Positions 51,240-64,000 of a DNA stretch of 64,000 nucleotides are shown piece after piece. The first letter of the stretch is position 1; every line of letters starts with the position of its first letter. The notes below the pieces were generated by a model. The model saw only the letters and a list, made by a program, of their open reading frames with translations. It was not told the origin of the DNA and searched no databases. The DNA comes from Lycocorax pyrrhopterus obiensis (lineage: Eukaryota; Chordata; Aves; Passeriformes; Paradisaeidae), in assembly GCA_014706295.1 (NCBI GenBank), contig JACSVZ010000007.1, forward strand, positions 35,438,633-35,502,632, given 5' to 3'. Both the position numbers and the translations under genes were made by a program.

Positions 51240-52423
51240 TTCACCATAGGTGTCGTGCAGCCTGGCTGAACGCACAAACACAGGTTTCAAAAACCTGCTC
51301 TTGATTTAGACTCACTGGAGTCAGTTTACTAAAATCACTACAAAGCCAGGAATTTTTCCACTGAGAATATATCTCTTCAGAAGGTAGAAGTTTCCTAAAA
51401 TACCTTGGGAAATTAAGGAATTACCTTCAACCTTTTATACTAGCCTTTTATAATAAAGTCCACATTTACATGGCGTTAAATTCCTTAAGATTACATGCAC
51501 ATCATATAATCGAAACACATTTAACAAAGACAAATACAAAGAGTACTTCAAAGGAAATTATGGATTTATGATCTCAGACAAAATATTTCACAATGAATAT
51601 CAAAAATGTTCCAGGTCACTTATCCTTTGAGATACCTATCTAGAAAAATTAGGCAGTAGTTGATGGCAACTAAGAACTCTTCTTGGCAACTTCTTTTTTA
51701 ATTACCATGAGTTATCAATGCTTACAAAAAATCACTAAAAATTAGGAAAATACAAGCATAATATTTATTATCAAAAAGACAACCACCATAATATATTGAA
51801 GTTTTTTGCAAGAACAAATGCACTGAAATCAAGCTAGCTATTAAAATTCCTTGCCAGTGTGGGAAGAATGCTTGTACATTTATATAAAAACAGCAAGCTC
51901 AAAAAGTATCTTTAAAATAATTATCAAGGGGAGGAAGAAAAGTATTACAACAAAGCAACAACTAAACAACTATTATCAATTTATGCAGCAGGACTATTCT
52001 GGTCCTCCAAGTGCCTCAGACTACTCCAGGGACAGGATTTTAAGAGCAGTTACATTTGTACAGTAACTGATGCGTTCAGTTTTCCTCACAACAGTGATTA
52101 AAATGGCTCAGAGAGAGTTGTCGTGCTGAATGCAGTTAATCATCGAGGATTAGGCAAGCTGGCTTACAAAATTCTGGCTTCTCCCATCATATGAAATTAC
52201 TTTAAAAAATTAGAACTGTACAAAATCTGATTGCACCAGTTATTGGCAGCCCTCAAATTTGACTGACTTTGCCATGAGATGTAGGTATCTACATGAAGCC
52301 CAAGATGTATAATTTAATAGACTGGGAACGAAATCCACTTACCAAGTCTTACTGTAAATTTATACCCTCTGTACATGATGCCACTAATATTTTTACACCT
52401 CATTAAACAAAGATTTTCTTCAT

Positions 52424-52500
52424 TTGGTTTTTTCGGGTGTTTGGGGTTTTTTGTTTGTTTCTTTGTTTTTAAAGTCACTTTTGTTTTTTTTTTTTAATCA
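52424..52500. repeat. T/G-rich low-complexity tract
   Basis: Runs of T broken by GG and GGG on the + strand are the reverse-complement texture of the A/C-rich tracts elsewhere in the window. Confidence 0.75.
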
Positions 52501-53416
52501 CAGTTTTTTTACAAAACTATTTCTAAAGCTGTTTCTACAATAACATTAATTTTCAAAGATACACAATCACATAGGTTGGTATGCACATTACAAGCAGAGC
52601 CAGAGAAAGTATTAAAACCAGCAGTAATGATTCATATATATTTTTCTTTTTGTCTTTGAAAAACAGTACTGTTTATGCTAGGAAATACTGCACGTATTTG
52701 AACATAATTCTTACCAAAATGCATTTTAAAGCAGGTTTGTTATGTTACAATTAGTTTTAAAATCATTCACTTTTGGAAACTGTCTTTTCATAAGTGTGCT
52801 TGCCAGAAACATACAGACTATTACTCTTCACAGCCCTCTTATTTGGATTCAATACTATTAATTTTATATTGTGTTTATCATTCTCAGCCATGATATACAG
52901 TACCTGTCAATATTAAATTACACATTGTTAGTTTTTTAGCTTATTTGCCATATCAATTCATAAACTTCTTTCTATTTTAGCCTCTATATGCAACTGTCTC
53001 CTAAAAAATACCAGCATTTCTAGATTAAAACACCAAAAGCACTTTACTAGAACAATTCAGATTACAAACTTTGTTTTTAATGAAGACTTCACTGGATTGT
53101 TTTGATAGAAAATGAACATTCAAAATTAGAAATTACTACATTTAAAAATAGAATAAAACCAGATCTTATACTATCATAAACCAGTATTTTTTGGTTTTGA
53201 CCTGATTATGTATAAACAATATCTCAGCTCTTGGCAAACAGACTGCTAGTAGTGGATTGTTACACTACGGATGTGATAATCTCTATTAACTACTTAAAGT
53301 AGTGCAGTGAAAGAAAACAGACAGTGAGGAGATCTTTACATTTTGGAGATCACTGCAAAAAATCAGAGCATTGATGAGTTTATTAATAATAAAATGCAAA
53401 AATCCACTAATTCGGC

Positions 53417-53599
53417 ATGCAGGTGCAGACATTGAAGGTCCTGGCAGACACGTATAAGGCGACTAAAACCGGACAAACAGCTAAATCAGTTATTACCCCA
53501 GTTGCACACAACCCCCTTCCGACAGATGCTGCTGCCCCTGAAACAGTGGCATCTGATCAGATTAGAAATGAACTCCTGAACCTTCAGTTTTCAGCCTGA
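53417..53599 (+). other. Unrecognised 60-codon frame with protein-like composition
   Basis: The frame begins MQVQTLKVLADTYKATKTGQ and ends ELLNLQFSA. Its amino-acid mix is unusually balanced for this AT-rich intron, without Phe/Leu/Lys homopolymer bias. I do not recognise the protein. A stop lies four codons upstream in frame, and no splice site is obvious on either side. It could be a piece of a processed pseudogene, an antisense RNA exon or chance. Confidence 0.2.
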
Positions 53600-56500
53600 T
53601 ATGTCAGGATAAGCCAAAATTGGAAGTGCTTTACTGTAATATGCTGGGCTGAAACCTGTGGTAGTTGAGGAGTTGATCTGCGATCGTATGTCCTGTCTTG
53701 AGGACAGAAAAGTCCCTTGCCAGGGCTGCAGGCAGCAAGAGCATAGAGGTGTGATTTGTAACCCTGGGCCATGTGTCTGTCAGAGCATTCATATGGAAGA
53801 AACATTATAAATACATACATAATCGGAGTAAACACTGGAAATATAAGCATTACTATAGCAGTTAAAACTCCTGGTCTACCAAATCTGGTGCCCTCTTTCC
53901 AGAGGTGGTTGTTGCCCAACATTTAAAAGGTTAAGCATAAAGAAACCCTATGTAAGGCATTCATGAATTCCAATCAATTTTAATTTCATATTTTTTTACT
54001 ATTGCTTGCCCAGACAAGGCAGCTTAATCAGATCCCTCTCTACACACTTTTAAACATCATCTCACCAACAAAATACAAGCATTCTTTGATTTTTACACAT
54101 ATGGATATGAAAACAAAGGCTCTGGAGCTTTCTGGAAAAGAATTTAAGACCCAAATTATCATTTGTCTGGCATGCCAAGTCTCATCTACAAAACTTGAGC
54201 TAATGATAAATTTGGAAACACTCAGAATGAGATGAAACTTGTTTGAGAACTTACAGAGTAAAAACTGTGTGCAAAAGCTGTGTATGCAAGCAGAGGCAAA
54301 AGATAAGTTATAGAAGCTGTACTCCAAGGTTCCATTCAAGAATTTTTTTTTTAAATTTTCCATCCTTTTGGCTTTTTTTTTTTTACAATAGACACAACAC
54401 AAGCTGTGATTTAAATTTCTTTAACTTAAGAAAGATTATTCAAAGTTTACTGCTGTGTACTTCACTACCCTCCTTTATTAAAGTAGCTCTCCACTGCCAT
54501 GTATTTTATTCTTACTTCAGCTTTGGAAAGCATTAACCCTAGTATCTTAATTTATTCAGCTAACACCAAGAAATATACATGAATCTGAAATTTCAGTAGG
54601 GTGAGAAATGTCTTTAAATGCTTGAACCACAAAAGTGTTCCTGTGAAATGAACGTCAGGACCAGTGAGTGTAGATTCTGCTTACACTCGTACACCAAGCA
54701 GAAGTGTGCCTGTAGCAACAGTCATTTTTCAAAGCACATTGAATTTAAGTATGCCCTGACAAAGGACTGCAAAGGGTCGAATTTTGTAGAAAAGAGTTTC
54801 AATGGTCTAAACAATGAATTCATTCCTTATCTGATATTATCTCCAAGCCTATTCAAATCAGTTAGCAGGTGTGAACTAACTACTATAGCATATGTTTCCT
54901 GTTGTGCTGCCTTTTGTTCATTTCTACATTATCTATAGCATATAAACAATACGTGACTCATACAGCCATTCATCCATTAACAAAAAAACCCAAAAACCAA
55001 ACCCTCATCCCCAACTTTCTACAACTGTACTTAGTTTTACCATAATAGATAAAAACCTATATTTAATGGCCACGTATTTGTCCTGATTTATGGTAATGGT
55101 TATTTTTGATCTCACAGAAATACGTCTGAGCAGCTCGGCCACAAAATAAAACACAGACACTAAAAACACCTAAAAATAGCTTCATTTTCACAAAGTATGA
55201 TTCTATAGTTCTCAATCTAGTGGCATTCAAACAATCAGGTAGTTTTAAATCATATCAGCAAATTAAAGAAATGCACTCTGATTAGAGCAATATGCCCAAG
55301 TGATTCACAATGAACACAGATTTTATACATGCCCTACTTTCCTTGAATGGACCAAGGTATTAATTTCTTTTTAAAGGAACAGTGATTTATTTTTTTTATC
55401 TTCCAGGAGATAAATTGCTCTCTTAGAGACGTGCAGTTTGTTTTTGTTTGTTTAGTTTTTAGCAGAAATGGTTCCACTTGAACAGATATTATTTTCAGAT
55501 GTCTCAGTGGAACTGAGAAGACAACCTTTAGACTGTTTTTGAAAACAGGGCATACTCGTGACAATTGTGGATTAAAAAGACTTGGTTTTAAGCACTGGGC
55601 CTCTGAATTGTTTCTGACCTTTAAGCTTCAACATCAGACTACACTGTAGAGTGAGTCATACCAGCATTCTAAAAATATACATTGAACTTAAACATGCTGA
55701 ATTTTTGCCAATAATACCTAATTCACATATGTTGAAATTTATTTACTTTTTATATAAACTAGAGCTTTTTCCACATTGACAGAGGATTAATTATCAATTG
55801 CTGCTCTGATTTAATACCTATGCAAAATTCTATTGTTCTGGTAAAGGACTTTTCTGCACTAGGTTTTGCAATTTTTTCCAGTTTTTTTAGGGGAAGTCAA
55901 AAGCAGGCTCTGTTTAGCAGCATGGCCAATAGCCTTTTCCTCCTTGGTCAAAAGAGATGTCCCACTAAAAATGTAAAAATAACATGCTCAAAACCATGAA
56001 GCTGGCATCACTTGGCTCTATAGTTTCACAAGTGCATGGTCCACATAAATGCTTTGTAAGTGAGAGGAATCTAGTTGTACTAAATTGAATGTACTTGGTA
56101 TTATTTGAGGCAGAGAATAAGAGCAGGAACACTATTATCTAAATAAATAATCTGCATTCTGTCACTGTGATAAAGAATAATGCATGGGAGATGTTCTAAT
56201 TTCAATGGTGAAGAATAAAGTGAAAAATAAGGGGATATTACACAGGAAAACTTTAACTTCTGAAACTTTTCTCAGATAGAGTCCATAGTATCAATGTAAG
56301 TCTCTAAAACATTAAATCATTGTTTAAGATAAAAAGCACTTAAAAATCGCATCCCTTATTTTAAAGCTGAGATTTAGTCTTTGAATCCAAAAACTGAAAT
56401 TGTAATTCAGTTTAAAGCTGCACTGAAGTTTAATATTAAATTGAGATCACTTAATCGGGCTGCACTGAAAATATCCTTCCCAGTCCAAATAGCTTTTAGT

Positions 56501-58129
56501 AACTTTTAAGTTCCTCAAAGTAGTCATCTGGAGGAAGAAAAAAAAAAAGGAGTCAAATTCTCCAAGACATCATGAAAGGCATCACAGCTGAACAAATCTG
56601 AAAATATATCAAGGTATAAAAGCTGCTTTTCCTTGCTTGATGCTGAGCATGTGACAAAACCATGTCAGGTGAATTACTTCTCTGACAGCTCCAACCAGTG
56701 AATGCAAAGTCAGTTGTAAAAGACCAAAACCAAGTTGCCTCATCAGAACAGTACTTTTCTTGTTCCATTTTCTTGCTCCAGCTTATCAACCATTTTTCAA
56801 TATAGCGAAAGATCATACTAGCATGATGTCATGCTGCAAAATGAGTAATGGCATGATGAAATTAATTTTTTTGAAAAGTCATTTTAGTAATGCAGAAGGA
56901 GCCTCAAAGAAAAAAAATCCCAACATTTAGTTTTCAAATATTAGCAATTTTGCTCATTAGTCATGCATATTCAAATGTAGATTAAAAGAAGCCTCACCTA
57001 ATCAGCTACATTACGCACCTTTATGCAACATGTGACTCTCTCACCTGCCTTAAAAGTCTACGCAGATTTCCCAACTTTTGTTTAATTTTTGCAACTAGTA
57101 AGTAAAGGAATAGATTAAAAATAACCCTCTGCCTTGGTACAGGCTGGGAACCAACAAGCTGGAAAGCAGCTTTGTAGAACAGACAGGTCTGGTCAACATG
57201 AAACTGCCCTCGAGCTAGCAATACACCCTCACAGCAAAAAAGCCCCATGGCACCCTGAGGTGCATTAGGGAGAACAATGTGTGTAAATACCTGGTGGAAG
57301 CAAATACACAAGATGAACCCAGACTCTTTTGTGGACACTGAAAAGCTTTAGCAGGGAGATTTTTCGGCTTTCTGCAGCATTTTGTGAGAGTTCTGTCTTT
57401 CCCATGCAAGTAAGACAAAACAATGCTACAGTAAAGAAAGTTTTCAAAAGATGCACTATATCCTCTATGTACATGGAAAGGAAAAATCATTATAAGGGTC
57501 TAATTAAGGGGTTAATTATACAGTCTTTTGGTATAATCGAGAAGTATATTTCTGAAGGTGAATATTATTAAGATAAAATAAGAAACACATAGCTTGATGG
57601 TTTGAATGAAATACTAAACATCACTGAGATTGCCAAGTATCCAAAGCAAATATTTAACTACATAAATGCAATAGTTAAGAGCATGAAGAAAATCACATTA
57701 TTCACCACTGAAGCTGCACAATCAAAATCTTCTGTGCATAGAGCCTTGATGTTTGGGCATTACGTAATTTGGGAGGATCATTTAACTACAGAAGTTCAGT
57801 GACACACCTACAGGATTTTTTTCCCAGTACACAGTCACTACACTGGAATGTTGCACATTGACATGGACCTGGATTAGGTCCCTTAGACGTAACTTGAGTA
57901 CAAGTCGCAATGTATCAGCTCAGGCAGCCTCATTACCGGTGTTAAATAAACATTCCAAGTTGCAAGAATGTTTTTAATCAATATCAACAGTCATTCTTAA
58001 AGAAGAAATGCAGGTGCCTACAATTCAGTTAGGCTTATTCATGTTATACACTCAGAAGAAAAGTTGTGTAGTGCCTATTAGACTTCTCCAGTTTCCTGAT
58101 CAGTGCTGATAAATGCAAGTTCAAATAAA

Positions 58130-58540
58130 GAATCATAGATTATCCTGAGTTAGAAGCAACCACAAGGATCATCAAAGTTCAACTCCTGACCCAGCACAGG
58201 CCCACTCGAAGAATCACACCATGTACCTGAGAGCATCGTCCAAAGACTTGAACCTGTCAGGCTGGTGCTGTGACCACTTCCCTGGGGAGCCTGTTCCAGT
58301 GCCCAACCACCCTCTGGGTAAAGAACCTTTCCCTAATATCTAACCTAAACCTCCCCTGACTCATCTTCAGGCCATTCTCTTGGGTCCTGTCACTGATCAC
58401 CTCAGAGAAGAGATCAGTGCCTGCCCCTCCTCTTCCCCTGGTGAGGAAGCTGTAGACAGCTCTGAGTTCTCCCCTCAATCTCCTGTACTCCAAGCTGAAG
58501 AAGACAAGTGACCTCAGCCACTCATATGGCTTCCTGTCTA
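58130..58540 (-). mobile_element. CR1 LINE, 3' fragment
   Basis: On the minus strand a frame at 58257-58493 keeps YSFLTRGRGGAGTDLFSE, then GRFRLDIRERFFTQRVVGHW and NRLPREVV, which is the conserved C-terminal end of CR1 ORF2. The 3' terminus lies at the low-coordinate end (GAATCATAGATTATCC on the + strand). It is 5'-truncated and inactive, on the same strand as NOVA1. Confidence 0.94.
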
Positions 58541-61500
58541 GACATAGGTGGCAGGTGTTTCTAAAAGTTGCTTATTGTCAGTCAGAAAAAATTATGAGCA
58601 ACTAAAAGCAGCACACTTAATTAGGCAGTGCTAAGCAGTCTTACTACAAGTTATTGCTCCACCCATCATTAAAAAAAGGAATCCTCCTTACAGTCTTCTG
58701 AAATTGCAGTCATTAGTAACTACCAGGAAAGTAAAACTGAATGCTTACCATTATCATGGAAAGCACGATCCCCTGAAATTGCATAAAATACACCCTCTTG
58801 TTTAGGAGCAAGAACTGCATACCAAGTTGCTCCTATCCTAACCAAATCCATGTGTACTGAAGAGCAGGCTTGAGTTCTAAAGCACTCAAGATCTGACAAT
58901 GTCACTGCTAATGATTTAAGAGGACTAACAATTCTCAAACTACTCCTCTATCTTCACAGATTAAAACTCAATTTAGGGATTAATTTATCAATTTAGAGCA
59001 TTTAAAGATTCTACTTTGAGAAAATCAGTATTTTTCAAATAATAGATATAAGTTTAGAATTTCATGGGGGTTGAATTTTCATGACAAATTTAAGGCAAAA
59101 TTCCCCACAACTATAAAACCAATGAATGCGTAATCTGTCATTTTAGATTCCAACATTTAGATTTTACTGCTATTTATACTTTTCTATGCAACTTCACCAA
59201 ATGTGACAAATGTCTTCCACTAATGAACATTTTGTTCATTTCTTCAAATTTATCAGGTGTCTGCTAATTGAGGACTGACTTACATGATGATAATTATCAA
59301 ACTGCATCTAAAATCAAAACACCACAAATATGTAACCATCTCTGCATATGCAAGTATTTCAGTATCTTTCTTGGCAACAAAAAGCAAAATATGCAACCAT
59401 TATGTTAAAACGTACCAATTAATGTGTAGGTTTTAATAAGCAGTGAGCAGCTCAATTCAAAACTCAGTTTCTAAAAGCCTGTTTGTGAATACAATTCACA
59501 GTTGCTGTTCCAACACTTCTGTTGATTATACAGGAAAAGGAAATGACCTTCCCCCAGAAAGCCCTGGCTTTTCCTCACAGCTATATCCTCAGTATTGGCG
59601 AATGCCTTTTCCCATTCCCAGCATTAAATTTGTCTTACACTGAGGTCCATAAAGCAACAGAGTAATGGATTATGGCAATCATGTCATGATGTTGAACAGA
59701 ACTGAAATTTATTATTGCTAGATTTTTATACTGAATAAATACAAAAATATTTCAATATAGAAACATTTTTCATCCAAAAGCACAACATAATATTTTTCCA
59801 AATAAAAAGACACATGGTACCTTTAGAACTATGATGGGATGACTTTTTTATAAATCAGTAGTATAGGAGTTATTCCAATCCACCTCCCTGTGTAACAACA
59901 GCAAGAAGTCCCTACATACTCAGTACTTTCAAGATACTTCCATTATTTTGTTCAGTATTACAAAAATACTAATGCAATATTTCAAAAATAAACTGTCTAG
60001 CCTTCCATGCGTCAAGAAACCATGCAACCACCTTCATGTACACAGCTGTCCTGTTACATTTTCTTTCAGCACACAGCCCACAGACATGCAACATCATCCT
60101 ACTGGTAACGAGCACAAGTGGAAGCTCAGCAGTTCTGGGAGAAGCAGCAATTATGTTTATCACAGCTCAGGACTTGTTTCCCGCTTTTGAAACCCTGTTT
60201 CCTGTTTGTGCACACAAAGCACTAATCTTTTCCCACCACCTGCACAGCAATTCTGCTGCTCCTCAACAGGATTCCCACAGCCTGCAAGTGCCCTACCAGC
60301 ATCTCTACAATGATCATGCAGCAGGTCTAAACAGATTCAACTTCTGTCATATCTTCCATTTGGAATTTTTTTAAAACAGCATGGTAACATACACAAGTTT
60401 ATTTTAAAAGAAAGAGATATCTAATCCAAATGGCAAGGATACAAAATGACAGATGAAAAAATTCTCAACACAAAAAGCCTAGGCAATCTAACTTAGATGT
60501 CACACAGACTAATTAATCCAAAACACCAATAACTGCAGAAAAAAATCCCACATAGCAAACTACTCCCTCCTCCAACATGTATTCAGATGGAATTTTATTT
60601 TTGGTCACTGCAAAGGTCTTTGTTCTAGTTTCCTGCCTAAATTTCCCCTTTTCCTGTGCCAAGGCAAGCAGTTAAAGTCAGGATGATCAGAAATAAACTT
60701 TAGAAGCAGATGTTACCATAGAGTTTGTTACATACTGGTAAACAGGGTAATTGTGTGTTTTCCTGACTATATACAATCAACTCCCACTGGAATGAATCCT
60801 AGGATAAAGCAAGAGGAAAACCAAAACAATGAAAAAATCCCCCAAAACATTAATATCGTGATAAACTCTCACTTCTATGGATTTACTACATAAGCTATAA
60901 TAATTTTCCTTCAATAATTAGCTGTTGCCGAAAAATTATTTTAATACAACTTTAATTTTGTGCAATGAAAATACAAGTTAAAAATTCTTAAAGCAGCTTT
61001 TATATGCTCATGTAGCAGATTATTTTAATCATTGGCTGCAATAGCGAATGCTTGTTGCACTAACTAAACATCAAAACTCAAAACCAGAAAAGTCAACCCA
61101 TGTTACTAAAAAGCTGGACTTTTCAGAATCTCTGAAATATCATGCACTACATTTTAACTATGACTCCCACTAACAAATCCATTATTTTCCTAATTTTAGT
61201 CCCACTCCCTTAATCTCCTAACAGAATACAGGGCACTGCAGTATCTATGCACAGCTGCAAAACATGTAAATTCAGGCTTCCAACTGCAAGTTTTGCACCT
61301 TTTGGGCTTAATCATTCTGCTGCATCAGAAAAATTTTAAAATATTTGAACTTTCATGCTGCCCACCTGAATTTAAAAATATCCTCCAATGGATATTGCTT
61401 CTGCATCTTCTGTTGGGTGTGTTAGTGCAATTCCTCCCCAATGACACATGGTAGAAATTTTCAGTTTAATGCATGTTTGGCATATTACATTTTCCTGAAA

Positions 61501-61839
61501 CAGTTATGGGAACAGGAAAGAATTTTGCCTGTCTGCTATACTCTGTTTCAGAAGGAACCTTCTGATGGAAGATGGCATTGTTTCTTTTCAGTTCCAGAAT
61601 GGTCTGCATTTGAAATGATTGGAGTGGAAAGAAATACAAGCAGAAAAAAAAATCCACCCTATAACCTACAGTGAATAAGGAGGTAGGCTCATTTTCTGCT
61701 TTTTTTTTCCTAACATATTTCTACCTCCAGGTGTATATTGCATCTAATTAAATGATTAAGTATTCAAATTTATTATTTTCTGTTCTAAAAGAAAAAAAAA
61801 TTAAGACTAGAAGGCTGAAGTGTATCTTACATTGCATGT

Positions 61840-61969
61840 GGGGGTGCAGTTGGAGATGGGGTGTGGGGTGGAGTTGGAACGACACGCACAAAAACTATAT
61901 GGCATTAAATCGTTCTGAGAATAAAATATTTCCCGGGAAACAGAGAGGGACAGCTAGGGACAGAGGGGG
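61840..61969 (+). repeat. G-run cluster with quadruplex potential
   Basis: The + strand has G runs at 61840-61844, 61858-61861 and 61865-61868. It then has GGG at 61935-61937, 61947-61949 and 61957-61959, and G5 at 61965-61969. The second set, with loops of 9, 7 and 5 bases, fits a relaxed quadruplex pattern. On the NOVA1 transcript strand these are C runs. Confidence 0.6.
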
Positions 61970-63303
61970 TCAGCAACCCACACATCTAAGTGGGGAACAA
62001 GCCTCCTTTTTCTGCCCATAACAGGTGTTTTGGCTACATCTTTTAGACCAGGACAAGTACTCTTTTGCCTGCAAAATGAATTAAATAAGCTCAGTGATCA
62101 GCTTGCAAACTAATCCTCCTAACGCCCCTTAAAAAAAATCATTTTCAAATGGATGAGTGAGCTGATGAGACCTGCTGCAAAGCTGGACAGATGCTACTGC
62201 TGATGCAAAGAAAGGACTGAAATACATGGCTTCAGGCAAGACTACCTTTCTGGCAGTGACATTTAAATTAACATCAGAGGACCATTAAGCCTCTAGGGAC
62301 AAAAACCTCAGTTTCAGTTCCTTAATTTACGCGCTCTTTATGTTTCTCTCTACAGAAGGATGAAGTGTTAATTACTATTCTAACCAGCCCCACTTGAACT
62401 CACTCAATGTCTCACCTACCTGAAAGAGAAGAAAGACATAACGACTATTTGCTACCTTATTTATTCTCGGAGTGGAGTGAATCTCATCCATACTGCATCA
62501 TTAAAAATCTTGCTTGAAAAGATAAAATGTATCTGTTCAAGAAAGCTCTTGCAATAGCCCAGAAGAAAAACTCTCTGGTTTGCAGCGTATTCCAGTGATG
62601 CACTAGGAATACGTAATTTTAGTATAGTATGCTTTAGTCTGATTCTTAACAGTAGGTGGAATATTAGCCTTTTAGAACTGCAGAAAAAAGTAATAAATTC
62701 TAACTTACTGTGCATGCTCAATATTGCACTTAGCCTGATTTGTAGGGAAATCAGATTATTAGAGATGACTGCAAGCATTTGCAGATTGTCCTCAGCAGCT
62801 TTAAGTTACTCTGATACCATAGAACGCAATTTAGGAATATTGCAGAATAAGTAGATAAAGACAATTTTTTAAAAATATGTTGAATATGAGAGAAAGAATA
62901 AAGACTGGATGATTGCTAAAAAAGTAGGAAGATAAAATTATAATGCCTTAATAGTTAAAAGCTACATTTGCACTTACGTTTGAGATATTCGAGGATTTTT
63001 ACAGAACAGTATATTCAGCTAGGTTTTCACACAGTTAAATAAATAATAAAAAAACCTTCACAGAATCCCTCTGGTTCCTTTGATGCACAGTGCAAGCAAA
63101 AAGTTACCATGGAAACAAGAAGCACAAAACTGTGATAAAAACTAGAAAAAAATACCACTGCTTCTCAGCAGTGAAGAAAAAATACTGGCAAGGCTAACAG
63201 TAACTAATTAATGTTGTCAGTCTTTCAAATATTTACTTACACAAGTACACGTTACACATTATGCAAATGAATCCTCCCATTAAACTTGGTTGGACTCAGT
63301 TTG

Positions 63304-63365
63304 AACCCCCCCACCCTAAAAGAAACACAAACTCCCTCAAAAAAACCCCCAAACCCCTCAGTGTG
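63304..63365. repeat. C/A-rich low-complexity tract
   Basis: C7-, A7- and C5-type runs on the + strand (CCCCCCCACC ... AAAAAAACCCCCAAACCCC) resemble the other A/C-rich tracts in the window. Confidence 0.75.
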
Positions 63366-63535
63366 CAAGCTACTTCTCCAAGGTGGAAAAAACACCAAAA
63401 CAAATTCAAAATACACAGGACTACAGGATTTGCAATTACTGTGTAACTGCTAAACACTATGTTGGAAAGAGATGTTCATCGTACATCTGTTTCTATTTAT
63501 AGCATTTTGTTTCTCACATCATGCATGTATTTCAG

Positions 63536-63620
63536 AGAATCACAGAAAGTTAGAAGGGGTCTCTGGAGATCACTGGATCCAAGCTCCTGCTCAAGCAGGA
63601 TCAGCTACAGCAGACCATCC
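63536..63620 (-). mobile_element. CR1 LINE, short 3'-end fragment
   Basis: The + strand starts GAATCACAGAAAGTTAGAAG and continues with ATCACTGGATCCAAGCTCCTGCTCAAGCAGG-like text (seen as separate blocks). This is the reverse complement of a CR1 3' end. The upper limit near 63620 is approximate. Confidence 0.85.
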
Positions 63621-64000
63621 ATTTCAGTGCTGCCTTTTTTACAGACAAAATCAGACCTTGTTAATTTCAGAAAGAGCTGCTTGGTTAAATAAAGGTGAAT
63701 ACATAAAAAAAAAGACATGTACAAGAAACAAACTTACTGTAAATTGCAATTGCCATTTAAATACATTATCATATGGGGGGAGGGGGGAATAAAAAACCAA
63801 AATCAGGAGAAAAAAAAAAGGCAAAAGTTCATTTTGATGAAAATCATTTATGTTTTTTAAAAAGTCAGGTAAGAAAGTCCCTGTAATGTGACTTTCAGCT
63901 TGCCGGAATTATTTTTCCATAGCATAAAAATGCACCTGTCACTCATAAAATAAATTTATTATAAATTGATTAACTGTACACTGATATATTATTAAAAATA

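Larger units (their letters stand above)
32952..64000 (-). other. NOVA1: Probable NOVA1 intron upstream of the KH1 exon
   Basis: I looked on the minus strand for the exon ending in ...SKSKDFYP plus the split Gly, and for the IIGKGG loop of KH1, and saw neither. This stretch is therefore most simply one large NOVA1 intron that continues past the window. It holds CR1 copies at 45948-46332, 58130-58540 and 63536-63620, an inverted repeat at 40220-40310, a smaller one at 48305-48347, a tandem repeat at 51191-51239, low-complexity tracts, and a few unrecognised frames at 41864-42269, 53417-53599 and 57021-57338. A separate gene or antisense RNA inside it cannot be excluded by eye. Confidence 0.7.

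Noticed and set aside
57021..57490. Two overlapping minus-strand frames of 105 and 91 codons
   Set aside because: Neither has a recognisable motif. They overlap each other in different frames, which argues for chance.
32952..64000. Search for the first KH1 exon (SIIGKGG loop, SKSKDFYP)
   Set aside because: No matching reverse-complement text was seen. It is presumed to lie beyond the right edge. A profile search could overturn this.
1..64000. CRISPR arrays, operons, prokaryotic promoters, tRNA or snRNA genes
   Set aside because: The window is vertebrate genomic DNA. No spaced direct-repeat array, tRNA cloverleaf or U6/7SK-like sequence was seen.

Overview
The window is AT-rich vertebrate DNA, most likely avian. 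The bird assignment rests on six degraded copies of the CR1 LINE (chicken repeat 1) family. Four of them preserve recognisable C-terminal reverse-transcriptase peptide, and most end in the family's typical 3' terminus (ATTCTRTGA-like). I found no SINE, no endogenous retrovirus and no other protein-coding gene. The species cannot be named from what I see.

The only gene I can identify is NOVA1, transcribed on the minus strand. It encodes the neuronal KH-domain RNA-binding splicing regulator that recognises YCAY motifs. Three coding exons are present, in transcript order from high to low coordinates. Positions 32785-32951 encode the second half of KH1 and the linker. Positions 22474-22545 are the 72-nt in-frame alternative exon 'E4', 24 codons rich in Ser, Thr and Pro. 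Positions 1-350 encode KH2 and the start of the Ala-rich spacer and run off the left edge of the window. The peptides match NOVA1 rather than NOVA2 at diagnostic positions. Residue numbers below follow my recollection of the long human isoform.

Region by region: 1-350 is the KH2 exon; 351-22473 is a 22.1 kb intron with one CR1 copy and several low-complexity tracts; 22474-22545 is E4; 22546-32784 is a 10.2 kb intron with two CR1 fragments; 32785-32951 is the KH1 exon; 32952-64000 has no recognisable exon and is probably part of the intron upstream of the KH1 exon, with three more CR1 copies. The missing upstream coding (start codon, first half of KH1) and downstream coding (KH3, stop) lie outside the window.

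The strongest regulatory signal is a cluster of YCAY tetramers in and just downstream of E4, which fits the known autoregulation of this exon by NOVA protein. A second cluster, five YCAY tetramers end to end on the transcript strand, lies deep in the same intron at 11671-11690. The most striking structure not explained by genes is a 91-nt near-perfect hairpin at 40220-40310. I see no sign of a novel multigene system: this is ordinary vertebrate intron sequence with a few features worth checking.
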